In this document: positions 20,003-29,132 of the stretch, piece by piece | Numbering within the stretch: the first letter of the stretch is position 1 | Layout: each line of letters opens with the position of its first letter | From: RPQJ01 sp963712815 | GTDB lineage: Bacteria > Pseudomonadota > Gammaproteobacteria > Steroidobacterales > Steroidobacteraceae | NCBI GenBank assembly: GCA_963712815.1 | Contig: CAVQJL010000012.1 | Location: forward strand, 868,001-932,000 | DNA: 64,000 bases | Reading direction: 5' to 3' | Position numbers and translations under genes: made by a program | Notes under the pieces: model-generated | Seen by the model: only the letters and a program-made list of their open reading frames with translations | Told to the model about the DNA's origin: nothing | Databases searched by the model: none

Positions 20003-20370
20003 CCTGGCCTGTGTCCACCCGGCGGCTTGCCTCCGAACGCGTCGAACTCGCGTCCGACGTTCGCGCGCGCGCGCTGCTGAGATCGGTGCTGGTGATCGTG
20101 CTGGTCGCGCTCGCCGCAATTGCGGGACAACGCCTGCTGTCGGAAGGCGCGGCGACCGGCGCACGACGGGCTGAATTGCAGAGCGAAAACCTCGCCCTGC
20201 GGGCCGAGGTGGCCCGGCTGCAGACCGAGTTCGATCTCGAACGGGCGACCCGCGAGGCCCTGAGCCAGCAGGTCGGCGAGCTGAACGAGCGTATCGCCGA
20301 CCTCGACAGGCAGCTCGAGTTCTTCCACGCGCAGAGCGGTCGTCCACGCAAGACCGCGGCGTCGAACTGA
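19999..20370 (+). CDS. Small membrane coiled-coil protein in the bactofilin operon
   Basis: A 123-residue bitopic protein. A single membrane helix (SVLVIVLVALAAIAGQRLL) is followed by a continuous heptad-patterned segment from about residue 55 to 112 (ENLALRAEVARLQTEFDLER and onwards). It resembles the small adaptor-type proteins found between LytM peptidases and bactofilins, though sequence identity to a named family is not claimed. It starts with GTG inside the stop of the peptidase gene, so translation is coupled. It probably bridges the peptidase and the bactofilin scaffold (inference). Confidence 0.75.
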   Translation: MTWPVSTRRLASERVELASDVRARALLRSVLVIVLVALAAIAGQRLLSEGAATGARRAELQSENLALRAEVARLQTEFDLERATREALSQQVGELNERIADLDRQLEFFHAQSGRPRKTAASN

Positions 20371-20386
20371 TGACGGAGACACGCAC

Positions 20387-20824
20387 ATGAAATTTCGACG
20401 GAAGTCGGACCAGTCCATCGAGGTCACCAAGCTCTCCAGCCTGATCGACGGCGGTGTGGAGATCGTTGGCGACGTGCTCATCACGGACGGCCTGCGCATC
20501 GACGGCCGCGTCCAGGGCGAAGTCCGCAGCCGGCAGGATGCCCACGGCCTGCTCGTGCTGAGCGAAAAGGGCAGCATCGACGGCTCGGTCAAGGTCTACG
20601 ACGCAGTGATCAACGGCACGATCACGGGCGACCTCGAGGTCGAGCATTTCCTGGAGCTGCAGCCCGGTGCGCGAGTCCGCGGCAACATCAGCTACCGCAA
20701 GCTGCGCATGGAATGCGGCGCATTCGTGGACGGCCGCCTGCAGTGCCTCGGCGAGGCCGCGGCCGAGCGAACGGGCGCGGACAACGTGGTGACGCTGCCG
20801 CGAGCGCAGTCCGCCGAGGGCTGA
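20387..20824 (+). CDS. Bactofilin (DUF583/CcmA) cytoskeletal protein
   Basis: A 145-residue bactofilin. The central domain (about residues 18-115) shows the six-residue beta-helix rhythm: IVGDVLITDGLRIDGRVQGE, GSIDGSVKVYDAVINGTITG and LQPGARVRGNISYRKLRME. Short disordered tails flank it. Bactofilins polymerise without nucleotide and position cell-wall enzymes. The gene is 16 bp after the coiled-coil gene, with a GGAGA ribosome-binding site, and is the last member of the operon with the M23 peptidase. Confidence 0.92.
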   Translation: MKFRRKSDQSIEVTKLSSLIDGGVEIVGDVLITDGLRIDGRVQGEVRSRQDAHGLLVLSEKGSIDGSVKVYDAVINGTITGDLEVEHFLELQPGARVRGNISYRKLRMECGAFVDGRLQCLGEAAAERTGADNVVTLPRAQSAEG

Positions 20825-20825
20825 C

Positions 20826-20856
20826 ACCCCGGGTTCGTACCCGTGCTCGGGGTTTT
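20826..20856 (+). terminator. Probable terminator of the bactofilin operon
   Basis: ACCCCG (20826-20831) pairs with CGGGGT (20848-20853) with further G-C/G-T pairs inside, and TTTT runs from 20853 to 20856. It starts right after the bactofilin stop codon. The inner stem is imperfect, so strength is uncertain. Confidence 0.55.
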
Positions 20857-20968
20857 CCGCGGTGCCCGCCGAACGGTCGGCGACCTATAGTCGGCAGCCT
20901 CAGCCGGCGTCTTGATCCGTGTTGCCGGCTTCCTCCCGCAGTCCTGACAGGTCGCAGGAAACCGCAAC

Positions 20969-22383
20969 ATGAGCGAGAAGATCCACCAGACCATGGGCCA
21001 GCAGTCCGGGCGCCGTTCCTGGGCCGAGCCGTGGAAGATCAAGATGGTCGAGCCGCTGCGCATGACGCGGCGCGAGGACCGTGAAGCTGCGCTCGCCGAG
21101 GCCGGCCACAACACCTTCCTGTTGCGCTCGGACGACGTCTACATCGACCTGCTCACCGACAGCGGCACCAGCGCCATGAGCGACCGGCAGTGGGCCGGCA
21201 TGATGCTCGGCGACGAGGCCTACGCCGGCAGCCGCAACTTCTACCGCCTCGAGGAGGCGATCCAGAAGCACTACGGCTACCGATACGTCGTGCCGACGCA
21301 CCAGGGCCGCGGCGCCGAGCACCTGATCAGCCAGGTCGCCATCCGCAAGGGCCAGTACGTGCCCGGCAACATGTACTTCACGACCACCCGCCTGCACCAG
21401 GAACTGGCGGGCGGCATCTTCGTCGACGTGATCGTGGACGAGGCGCACGATCCGTCGAGCCTGCATCCCTTCAAGGGCGACGTTGACCTCGGCAAGCTCG
21501 AGGGGCTGATCGCCGAGCAGGGTGCCGACAACATCGCCTACGTCAGCCTCGCCGACGACCGTGAACATGGCCGGCGGCCAGCCGGTGAGCATGGCGAACG
21601 TCAAGGCCCTGCGGGCGCTCTGCGACCGACACGGCATCAAGCTGTTCCTCGACGCCACGCGGCTGGTGGAGAACGCGTTCTTCATCCAGGAGCGGGAGGC
21701 GGGATACGCGGACTGGTCGATCGCCGAGATCGCCCTCGGAGTTCTGCGGCTGCACCGACGGCGCGTGGTCGAGCGCCAAGAAGGACAGCCTCGTGAACAT
21801 CGGCGGCTGGCTCGCAGTCAACGACTGGGACCTGTTCGAGGAGCTGCGCAACCTCGTCGTCGTGTACGAGGGCCTGCACACCTACGGCGGGCTCGCGGGC
21901 CGTGACATGGAAGCGATGGCGATCGGCGATCGTCGAATCCATGCAGGACGACCACGTGCGTTCGCGCATCGGGCAGGTGCGCTACCTTGCCGAACTGCTC
22001 ACGGACTGGCAGATCCCGATGGTGCTGCCCGTGGGCGGCCACGCCATTTTCCTCGACGCACGGGCGTTCTATCCGCAGCTCAAGCAAGACCAGTTCCCGG
22101 CGCAGACCCTCGCCGCCGAGTTGTACCTCGATTCCGGCATCCGCTCCATGGAACGCGGCGTGGTGAGCGCCGGGCGCGATCCCGGACCGGCGGGCATCAT
22201 TACCCGAAGCTCGAGCTGACGCGGCTCACCATCCCGCGGCGCGTGTACACGCAGGCCCACATGGACGTGGTGGCCGAGTCGGTCAAGGCCGTTTACGACG
22301 CCCGGACCGCGGCCCGCGGCCTGCGGATGGTGTACGAGCCGAAGTACCTGCGGTTCTTCCAGGCGCGGTTCGAGCCGCTGTAG
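20969..22383 (+). pseudogene. Tyrosine phenol-lyase-like PLP enzyme, broken by four indels
   Basis: Read through four frame changes, the sequence encodes a full-length (about 470 residues) beta-eliminating lyase. Shifts are an extra G near 21554, an extra G near 21738, an extra G near 21928 and a missing C near 22188. The joined product has NTFLLRSDDVYIDLLTDSGT, the PLP lysine in SSAKKDSLVNIGG and RLTIPRRVYTQAHMDVV. Two positions that separate tyrosine phenol-lyase from tryptophanase are of the lyase type: Thr in NMYFTTTRLHQ (Asp in tryptophanase) and Arg in SMERGVVSAGRD (Ile in tryptophanase). The intact enzyme would split tyrosine to phenol, pyruvate and ammonia. Because every segment remains well conserved, either the decay is very recent or the indels are sequence errors. 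Confidence 0.85.
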
Positions 22384-22392
22384 TCCGGGCGC

Positions 22393-24066
22393 CTAGAAAC
22401 TGTGCCGGGTCTCGACGAGGATCTGGACCGAGTCGATCCCAGGCTGGCGCACCAGGGGCACGGCCAGGTCCACGTGCAGCACGTTGCCGAGACCGGAGCG
22501 GGCATTGCCGATCCGCAGTCCGACGCCGGCATCCGCAAGCCAACCGAGCGGCGCCTCCCCCGCGACGTCCCGGCCCCAGGTGCGCCCGGCGTCTGCGAAG
22601 ACCGCCGCGCCGATGTGAAACAGGCGGAACGGATACCAGTCGGTGTAGAAACGATCCTCGACGGTCAGGATCGCGCTCTCGGAACCTGACTGGTATCGCA
22701 GTGGATACCCCCGCAGCCCGTTGTCGCCGCCGAGCAGCAGCTGGTGGTCGAGGTCGGGGTTCGCGACCGCGGTGCCGCGGCCGCTGGCGAAGAAGAGGGC
22801 GTGGGTGCCCTGGCGCTGGTAGAAACGCGCCTCCCCTTCCAGCAGCGCGTCGTGCAGGCCGTCGTTCTCCCAGCGCCCGCCGAGGTTACCCGTGAAGAAC
22901 ACGGACCTCGACGGCCCGAATCGCCGGCCGGCATGGCCCTTCAGCGCGAAAATCGCAGCCGTCCGGTCGGCGCCCCACGCCGGCGCGGCGAGCCCGAGCT
23001 CTGCCCGCAGCGACCGGCCGAACTGCAGGTCCTCGGTACGGACCAGCTGGTCCTGGTTGCGGGCGGTCACGAAGTCGTCCTCGATCCACTCGAGCCCCAC
23101 CCACGGGTAGACCAGCTTGCGATCCTCGGGCAACGCGGCCACGGGCGCGGCGTCGCTGGCCTCGGCGAACTCGCTGCGCTCATAGCGAACACCGGCCAGC
23201 CGGCGCCGCGCCCATCCGCCGCTCAGTCCTTCCGAGCGCCCGCCATACACCTCGAAGCGATCCGTGCTCTCGGCAAACGTGTCGAGCACCTTGCCCCGCT
23301 GGTAACGCGAGTCGATGCGATCGCCGGCCAGGATCCGCGTTCCTGCGCTCCAGCGCGTGTCGAGCGAATAGAACGGCCGGCCCAGCTGGAAGTCCGCCAG
23401 GCTGCCGTCGCTGTTGTCCGAGTAGGCGACGCGTCCTCGCCACCAGCTGCCGAGGATCTGCGGGTCCGTGTACTCGAGGATCAGCGTGTCGCGATCGACG
23501 TTGCGCCCCCACTCGACGGACACGCTCTCGCCGCGACCGAGGAAGTCCTGGTCCTCGACCCCGAAACCCGCATTGTTGACCCCGCCCTTGCGGTTGAACG
23601 AGAAGCCCGGGTTCAGGCTCCAGACGTCGCGGACCCGGACTTTCAGGTCGACGGTCTGGTCGGCGGGGTGATAGCAGGTGGGCTCTATCCAGGCGTCGTA
23701 CAGGTAGGCCCGGCTGCGCAGCAGGCGCTCCGTCTCGGCGACCTTCTGTCGCGAATACGGCTCGGTCTCCTGGAAAAGCAGTTGCGAGCGGATCACTTCG
23801 CTCCGGGTGCGGGGGTGCAACCGGTTCGCGAGGCGATAGGGAAGCGCGCTTTCCCCGGGCTTGTCGGGATCGAAGATGTCCTCGACCTCGATGTGGATGG
23901 CGCCGACCCGGGCGCCCTGCCCCTCGAGTTGCTCCGGCGCCGGCAGGTCCGGCGGGCCAACCGATCCGGTCGCCTCGCACGAGTCGGCGGACGCTTCAAC
24001 GGGCGTGCCGACGGCCAGCAGGGTCGCCAGAACCGGCATCGGCAGCCAGTGGGTTTTCGTACGCAC
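22393..24066 (-). CDS. Outer-membrane protein with POTRA and D15/BamA-type barrel
   Basis: A 557-residue exported protein (signal PMPVLATLLAVGTPVEASA). After a linker, residues about 85-155 look like a POTRA segment (PYSRQKVAETERLLRSRAYL, VDLKVRVRDVWSLNPGFSFN). The rest is strand-rich and ends in the bacterial-surface-antigen domain: LLLGGDNGLRGYPLRYQSGS is the L6-like motif, and the C-terminal Phe of ILVETRHSF is typical of barrel proteins. It is much shorter than BamA and has one POTRA, so it is more like TamA-type or lone D15 proteins. It is last in a run of same-strand genes reaching back to the metallophosphatase. Confidence 0.78.
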   Translation of the reverse strand: MRTKTHWLPMPVLATLLAVGTPVEASADSCEATGSVGPPDLPAPEQLEGQGARVGAIHIEVEDIFDPDKPGESALPYRLANRLHPRTRSEVIRSQLLFQETEPYSRQKVAETERLLRSRAYLYDAWIEPTCYHPADQTVDLKVRVRDVWSLNPGFSFNRKGGVNNAGFGVEDQDFLGRGESVSVEWGRNVDRDTLILEYTDPQILGSWWRGRVAYSDNSDGSLADFQLGRPFYSLDTRWSAGTRILAGDRIDSRYQRGKVLDTFAESTDRFEVYGGRSEGLSGGWARRRLAGVRYERSEFAEASDAAPVAALPEDRKLVYPWVGLEWIEDDFVTARNQDQLVRTEDLQFGRSLRAELGLAAPAWGADRTAAIFALKGHAGRRFGPSRSVFFTGNLGGRWENDGLHDALLEGEARFYQRQGTHALFFASGRGTAVANPDLDHQLLLGGDNGLRGYPLRYQSGSESAILTVEDRFYTDWYPFRLFHIGAAVFADAGRTWGRDVAGEAPLGWLADAGVGLRIGNARSGLGNVLHVDLAVPLVRQPGIDSVQILVETRHSF

Positions 24067-24146
24067 GCTGCGTTAGACGGCGGCACACGGCCAAACCAAT
24101 CGCCGCTGGGGATCTGGCGATTCCGGAGACCGTCTCGCGTGCGCCC

Positions 24147-25289
24147 CTACGTTTTGGCTGCGGGCGGAACGTCGGTCGGACGTCCCTCGAGCAGCGGCGT
24201 GGTGTCCCGGATTTCCGGGCCGCCCTCGGTGCAGACCGCGTATCTGTTCGCGTAGAGGGACACCCCCGCGAATTCGCCGCGCGCGTTGACGATGTAGAAG
24301 CTGACGTTGAACTGCGGCGTGCCGCGAGCGTTCAGCAGGCGCGGCTCGACCGTGTTGTCGCGGATGCGCCGCAGCGCCTCCATGCCGGCATCGAGCGGGC
24401 TTCGGCCCGCGGCCATGCGCTCGACGATGAGGAACGACGAGAGATTATAGAGGTTGGCCTCGCCGCGGCCGGTGGAGCCCGCCGCACCGGCGGCGCCGTC
24501 CACGTACAGTCCGGCGCCGAGGATCGGCGAATCGCCCACCCGTCCCGGGATCTTCCACGCGAGCCCGCTGGTGGTCGTGACGCCGCAGACCTCGCCCTTC
24601 GCGTTCACGCCGTTGCAGTTGATGGTGCCGTAGAGGTGCTCGGCGTCCACCAGCCCGTCGCGCACCATCGAGAGCCCGGCCTCGAGGCTCGCCTGCGCCC
24701 GCCTGGCCGGATCGAGGTAGTGCTCGGGATCGACGCGCCGCTTCCACTCGAGCCACTTGGAGCGCGAGTTGTCGGTGTTGAGGTCGGATTCGATCTCGAA
24801 GCCCATCTGACGCGCGAAGGCCTGCGCGTCGCGCCCGACGACCAGGTGGTGATCCGTGTGCTGCATGACCGAATGCGCCACGTTCGAGGGCGTGCGCACG
24901 CCCTCGAGGCAGGCCACCCCACCGGCACGCTTCAGCGGCCCGTGCATGCAGCAGGCGTCGAGTTGAACGACACCGTCGGCGTTCGGCAGCCCACCGAAGC
25001 CCACGCTGTCGTCGAGCGGATCGAGCTCGACGATGTTGACGCCCGCGATCAGCGCCTCGAGGACGTCGCCGCCGGCGGTCATCGCCGTGAATGCCGTCTC
25101 GACGCAGCTCTTCGTTCCGCCGTTGGTGAACTTGTGGCCGTTGGCGGAGGACACGACGACGGGCTTCGCCCGCCCGGTGCGCACCGCGGGCGCCGGGGAC
25201 TCGGCGGCGGTGCCGGATCCGGCGGCGACGCTGGCGGCGGCGGCTGCGGAAAGCTTGACGAAGCTGCGACGGTCGAGGGTTCGGGGCAT
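24147..25289 (-). CDS. Tat-exported glycosylasparaginase-like Ntn hydrolase
   Basis: A 380-residue protein with a twin-arginine signal (RTLDRRSFVKLSAAAAASVA). The aspartylglucosaminidase fold shows in VGFGGLPNADGVVQLDACCM, the probable self-cleavage site before Thr222 (LYGTINCNG, with Gly instead of the usual Asp before the Thr) and SGLAWKIPGRVGDSPILGAG, which binds substrate. Members cleave the GlcNAc-Asn bond or isoaspartyl-type bonds. In a strain with a cyanophycin locus 12 kb away a role with isoaspartyl dipeptides is tempting, but the sequence looks closer to the glycosylasparaginase branch. It is 20 bp after the ABC1 kinase. Confidence 0.85.
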   Translation of the reverse strand: MPRTLDRRSFVKLSAAAAASVAAGSGTAAESPAPAVRTGRAKPVVVSSANGHKFTNGGTKSCVETAFTAMTAGGDVLEALIAGVNIVELDPLDDSVGFGGLPNADGVVQLDACCMHGPLKRAGGVACLEGVRTPSNVAHSVMQHTDHHLVVGRDAQAFARQMGFEIESDLNTDNSRSKWLEWKRRVDPEHYLDPARRAQASLEAGLSMVRDGLVDAEHLYGTINCNGVNAKGEVCGVTTTSGLAWKIPGRVGDSPILGAGLYVDGAAGAAGSTGRGEANLYNLSSFLIVERMAAGRSPLDAGMEALRRIRDNTVEPRLLNARGTPQFNVSFYIVNARGEFAGVSLYANRYAVCTEGGPEIRDTTPLLEGRPTDVPPAAKT

Positions 25290-25308
25290 GGGCGTCGTCC
25301 AGTGGGGG

Positions 25309-26652
25309 TCAGAGGAATCTATCGATTGCCGCGTGCACGTTCACCCGGGCGTGCAGCTTCGCGCAGATCAGGAAGGTGCCGATGAGCTTGCGGTGCAGGA
25401 AGATCGTCTCGGGCGGCGGCGAACGCAGGCCCTTGCCGAAGGCCACGGCGAGGCCGAGGTCGCGGGCCCGGACCATGAGCCCGGATCCGGCGAAATCGTA
25501 GGGCCCGCGGTGCGCGAGCGGCTCGCAGGCGAGGCGCACGATGTCGATCGAGTTGCGCGTCATCGCCTCGGGATCGTTGGGGTGGGCATAGCCGATCTCG
25601 AACACCGCATCGCGCAGCCCCGTCTCGTCGCCCGCGAGCACGGCACGGCAGGCCTTGCGGTAACCCTCGACGAGCGCCTGCGGGTATTCCCCGACGGCAC
25701 CGAGGTCGAGCAGCGCGACCTGGTGCGTCGCGGGCAGGTAGAGGTAGTTCGCGATGTTCGGGTCGGTCTGCATGAAGCGGAACTCGAACAGCTCGCGGAA
25801 CATCAGCTCGTACAGCGTTCGTCCGGCCGCGTTGCGGCGCGCCTGCGGCACCGCTTCGCTCGCGAGCGCCTCGAGCGGCTCGCCGTCGATCCAGTCCATG
25901 GCGAGCACGTGCCGCGTCGTGAGCGTGCGGTCCACGCGCGGCACGACCACGTCGGGCATGTCCGCGACGAGGCGCCGGTAGCGTTCGAGGTTGCGCGCCT
26001 CGCCCTCGTAGTCTGTCTCGAGCCTGAGCTGGCGCTTCGCCTCGGCGGTGAGCAACCCGACGTCGAGTTGGACCGGGATGAAATCGAGGCGTCGCAGCAG
26101 GCCCGCGAGGTTGTCGACGTCGCTGTCCACGCTGCGCGCGACACCGGGAAACTGGACCTTGAGCGCCAGCTCGCGGCCGCCGTGCTTGCGCGCCCGGTGG
26201 AGCTGGCCGATCGAGGCCGCCGCCACCGGCTCGTAGTCGAAGCGCGCGAACTTCTGCTGCCAGCCCTTGCCGTACTCGCGGCCGAGCACGCGCCGCAGCT
26301 GGGTGTCCGGCATCGCGTAGCCCTGCGAACGGAGCATCGCGAGCGCGCCGCGGAATTCCTCCGGCACCAACTCGTCGCCCGACAGGGACAGCAGCTGGCC
26401 CACTTTCATCGCCGGGCCGCGCAGCGAGGCAAGCCGGCGCGCCAGCAGGTCCGCGTTGCCCGGCGTGAGGACGGCGGAGGCGAGGTCGAGCGGCTTGCCC
26501 GAGGACCACTGCCGGGCCGTGCCGATCGCCGTGGAGAGCGCCAGCTCGCCGCTCAGCAGGCCGAAGCGCAGCATGCGCCCCATGCGGGTCGTGGGGACGG
26601 AGCTCTGCTTGCGCTTGGATTCGACGGGCATGGTGTTCGAACGGATGGGCAT
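25309..26652 (-). CDS. ABC1/UbiB-family atypical kinase
   Basis: A 447-residue ABC1/ADCK-type protein. The KxGQ motif (RGPAMKVGQLLSLSGDELVP), the Ala-rich nucleotide loop (YEPVAAASIGQLHRARKHGG), the Lys of ELALKVQFPGV and the kinase-type DPNIANYLYLP and ALLDLGAVGEYP are all present. It lacks the hydrophobic C-terminal anchors of E. coli UbiB, so it belongs to the shorter ADCK-like branch. The family is an ATPase/kinase linked to quinone biosynthesis and lipid homeostasis. The ATG at 26652 is used; ATG 26631 is an alternative. It overlaps no neighbour but is closely spaced in the minus-strand run. Confidence 0.87.
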   Translation of the reverse strand: MPIRSNTMPVESKRKQSSVPTTRMGRMLRFGLLSGELALSTAIGTARQWSSGKPLDLASAVLTPGNADLLARRLASLRGPAMKVGQLLSLSGDELVPEEFRGALAMLRSQGYAMPDTQLRRVLGREYGKGWQQKFARFDYEPVAAASIGQLHRARKHGGRELALKVQFPGVARSVDSDVDNLAGLLRRLDFIPVQLDVGLLTAEAKRQLRLETDYEGEARNLERYRRLVADMPDVVVPRVDRTLTTRHVLAMDWIDGEPLEALASEAVPQARRNAAGRTLYELMFRELFEFRFMQTDPNIANYLYLPATHQVALLDLGAVGEYPQALVEGYRKACRAVLAGDETGLRDAVFEIGYAHPNDPEAMTRNSIDIVRLACEPLAHRGPYDFAGSGLMVRARDLGLAVAFGKGLRSPPPETIFLHRKLIGTFLICAKLHARVNVHAAIDRFL

Positions 26653-26698
26653 CAATACCACCAAGTCGCATCGCCCATGCGATTGGATGCGTCCGGAG

Positions 26699-27792
26699 TC
26701 AGCTTCCTCCCAGCACGCCGCGGCGTTCGCCGTCGTCGAACACCAGCTCGCGGTCGGGCCAGCGCAGCGCAGCGAGGCGCGTCTGGTACGGCGGCTTGCC
26801 GCCGCGCGCCCGCTCCGCATAACGTCCGCCCACGGAATAGTCTACGCAGAACACGTTGCGGCGCGGCCCCATCCAGTCGTAGGCCCCGTAGTCGCCGAGC
26901 GGGTAGTCCCAGTCGCCGGTGACCTCGGCCGGCACGGCCCGCTCGTCGCGGCGCCAGTAGTGGCCCACCACCACGGCGGGCGCGTCGCGGTAGCCGTTCC
27001 ACCAGCGCGCCCGGCTGGTCATGCGCCAGCGGCCGCCCGCCCAGATCGGGCGCTCCGACGGGCCCTCGAGCCCCGAGGTGACCACCTTGAGCGGGTTGGC
27101 GTTCTGCAGGATGGTCGCCTCCTCGGCGCAGGCCGGCAGCATCGGCAAGTCGGCCTCGCGGCACTTGAAGGCGCGGCGGTAGGCCTGCACCTCCCGGGCC
27201 GCTCGCGCGGCGATGCCGCTGCCGCGCAGCAGGGCGCGGGCGCGCGAGTCGAGGTCGGCGTGGACGTCGCGATAGGCGGCTCCGTTGCCGAGCAGTCCTC
27301 GCAGCGTCGCGAGCGCGGCGTCGTCCCAGCAGGCGTGCACCACGCGCAGGTCGTCGCGCACCAGGGCCAGCGGCAACCGCCCGAGGAAGGCGGTCCACGC
27401 GCCGCGCCGCTCGGCGGTCGCGGCCTTCGAGTGCAGGAACTCGCCGTTGGCGAGCTCGTGGTTGCGGTCGAAGAACCAGCCGTTGCCGTGCTTGGGCTCG
27501 CCGAGCAGCACGTTCAGCTCGTGGTTGCCGAGCACGCACTGCGCCCGGCCGGCCTGCACCCAGCCCATGACGAGGTCGAGCACGGCCGGGCTGTCCGGGC
27601 CGCGGTCGCACAGGTCGCCTACGAAAACCGCGCTACGACCGTCGGGGTGGCCACCGTCGGCGGCATAGCCGAGGTGCCCGAGCAGCGCCTGAGCGCCTCG
27701 GCCTCCCCGTGGACGTCGCCGATCAGGTCCAGCGGCCCGTCGAACAAACGGGCAACCGGGCGGTCAGAGAGGTTCGCGGTTTCCTGCAACAT
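26699..27792 (-). pseudogene. Calcineurin-type metallophosphatase, one frameshift
   Basis: The N-terminal 35 codons (ATG 27792) carry DLIGDVHGEAEAL, the first metal motif, then the frame breaks by one missing base near 27682-27690. In the next frame the protein continues with AVFVGDLCDRG, CVLGNHELNVLLGEPKHGN and VVVGHYW, so all metal-binding motifs of a Ser/Thr phosphatase/diadenosine-tetraphosphatase-like enzyme are encoded. Without the break the product would be about 364 residues. As read, translation could start only internally at 27583 and would lack the first two metal motifs. It is the first gene of the minus-strand run to the D15 protein and divergent from the YdjM-like gene. Confidence 0.82.
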
Positions 27793-27876
27793 TCCACCTG
27801 CATCTTTACAGAACGGCGCAAGAGCGGCGATCGTGGTTGACTCTGACGCACTTGCGGCCCCGAACAGACGGATTCG

Positions 27877-28988
27877 ATGGACTCCCTGACCCAGATTGCC
27901 CTTGGCGCCGCCGTCGGCACCGCCGTGCTCGGCCGCAAGGTCGGCGCCCGGGCCGCCCTCTGGGGGCGGCCGTCGCCACCCTGCCCGATCTCGACGTCCT
28001 GTTTCCCTACGGCGACCCGGTGAAGGATTTCACCTTCCACCGCGCGGAGAGCCACTCGCTGTTCTGGCTGACGGCGGCCTCCCCGCTGCTGGCCTGGCTG
28101 CTCGCGACACTGAACCGGCGGTCCGGGGCCGGATTCCGCGACTGGTGGCTGCTCACCTGGCTGGCGCTCGTCACCCACCCCCTGCTCGATGCCTTCACCG
28201 TCTACGGCACCCAGCTGCTGCTGCCGTTCTCGGACTACCCGGTGGGCGTCGGCAGCGTGTTCATCATCGATCCGCTTTACACGGTGCCGCTGCTGGTCGG
28301 CGTGATCGCCGCGCTGCTGCTGCGCTCCCGCGACCCGGACCGTGCGCTGCGCTGGAATGCCGCCGGGCTCGCGCTCAGCACGCTCTACCTCGGCTGGACG
28401 GTCGCGGCCCAGGCCCATGTCGAGGGCGTCGTGAATCGAACGGTCGCCACCACGCCGCTTGCGAACGCGCGGGCGCTGGTGACGCCCACCCCGTTCAACA
28501 GCCTGCTGTGGCGCGTGGTGGTCATGGACGACGGCGGCTACCACGAAGGCTTCTACTCGCTGCTCGACGAACGTGTCCACGTGCGCCTCAGGCGTCACGC
28601 GAGCGACACGGCGCTGCTCGAGTCGCTCCGGTCCGACTGGAGCGTGCAGCGCCTCGCGTGGTTCTCGAAGGGCTTCTACGGGGTGAGCGAAGCCGCCTCC
28701 GGTACCCGCATTGCGGCGGGCTCCGCCAGCACGGTCGAGCAGCTGCTCGGCCTGGTGGACACCGCCGCGGCAGTCGAGGCGCTGCCCGAACCGGGCGGGG
28801 TGCCCGTGGTGATGACCGACCTGCGCATGGGCCAGACGCCGTGGTTCGTGTTCTCGTTCGTGGTGGCCGAGCGCGAGGATGATCGCGTTGCGAGCGTGCC
28901 GGCGCAGCAGGTGCCGAGCGAGCGCCCGCCCGCGAGCGCGCTGCCACGGCTCTGGCGACGCATCTGGAGCGAGGACGTGCCGCTGTAG
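27877..28988 (+). pseudogene. YdjM-like membrane metal-dependent hydrolase, one frameshift
   Basis: ATG 27877 starts MDSLTQIALGAAVGTAVLGR, the family N-terminus. A missing G in the run at 27962-27966 then shifts the frame. The continuation ATLPDLDVLFPYGDPVKDFT, FHRAESHSLFW (HxxxxH metal motif) and LVTHPLLDAFTVYGTQLL is classic for LexA-regulated YdjM-type inner-membrane hydrolases with four or so spans, followed by a soluble C-terminal domain. Restored length is about 370 residues. The break lies in a G homopolymer, so sequencing slippage or replication slippage is equally plausible. The substrate is unknown. Confidence 0.82.
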
Positions 28989-29132
28989 CCCGAAGCGGCG
29001 GCGGCCCTGCCGAGCGTCGAGGACGATCGCTACGTGATCTTCTGCACGCCCTACGCGTTCTACTTCGGCCGCGACGCGGGCGAGTTTCGCCTGCTCGAGT
29101 TCATGGCCGACGGCGAGTCGCTCGAGGAATAG
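28989..29132 (+). other. In-frame open segment after the TAG of the YdjM-like gene
   Basis: After the TAG at 28986-28988 the same frame stays open for 47 codons to a TAG at 29130-29132. It encodes protein-like sequence: ALPSVEDDRYVIFCTPYAFY then FGRDAGEFRLLEFMADGESL. No good start codon or ribosome-binding site precedes it except an internal GTG. Its last 73 bp overlap the tail of the opposing DUF938 gene. It may be a lost C-terminal extension, a tiny gene, or chance. Confidence 0.35.

Noticed and set aside
24098..24122. AATCGCC/GGCGATT hairpin as a terminator between the asparaginase and the D15 gene
   Set aside because: The stem is seven pairs with an 11-nt loop and no T tract, and both genes look co-transcribed.
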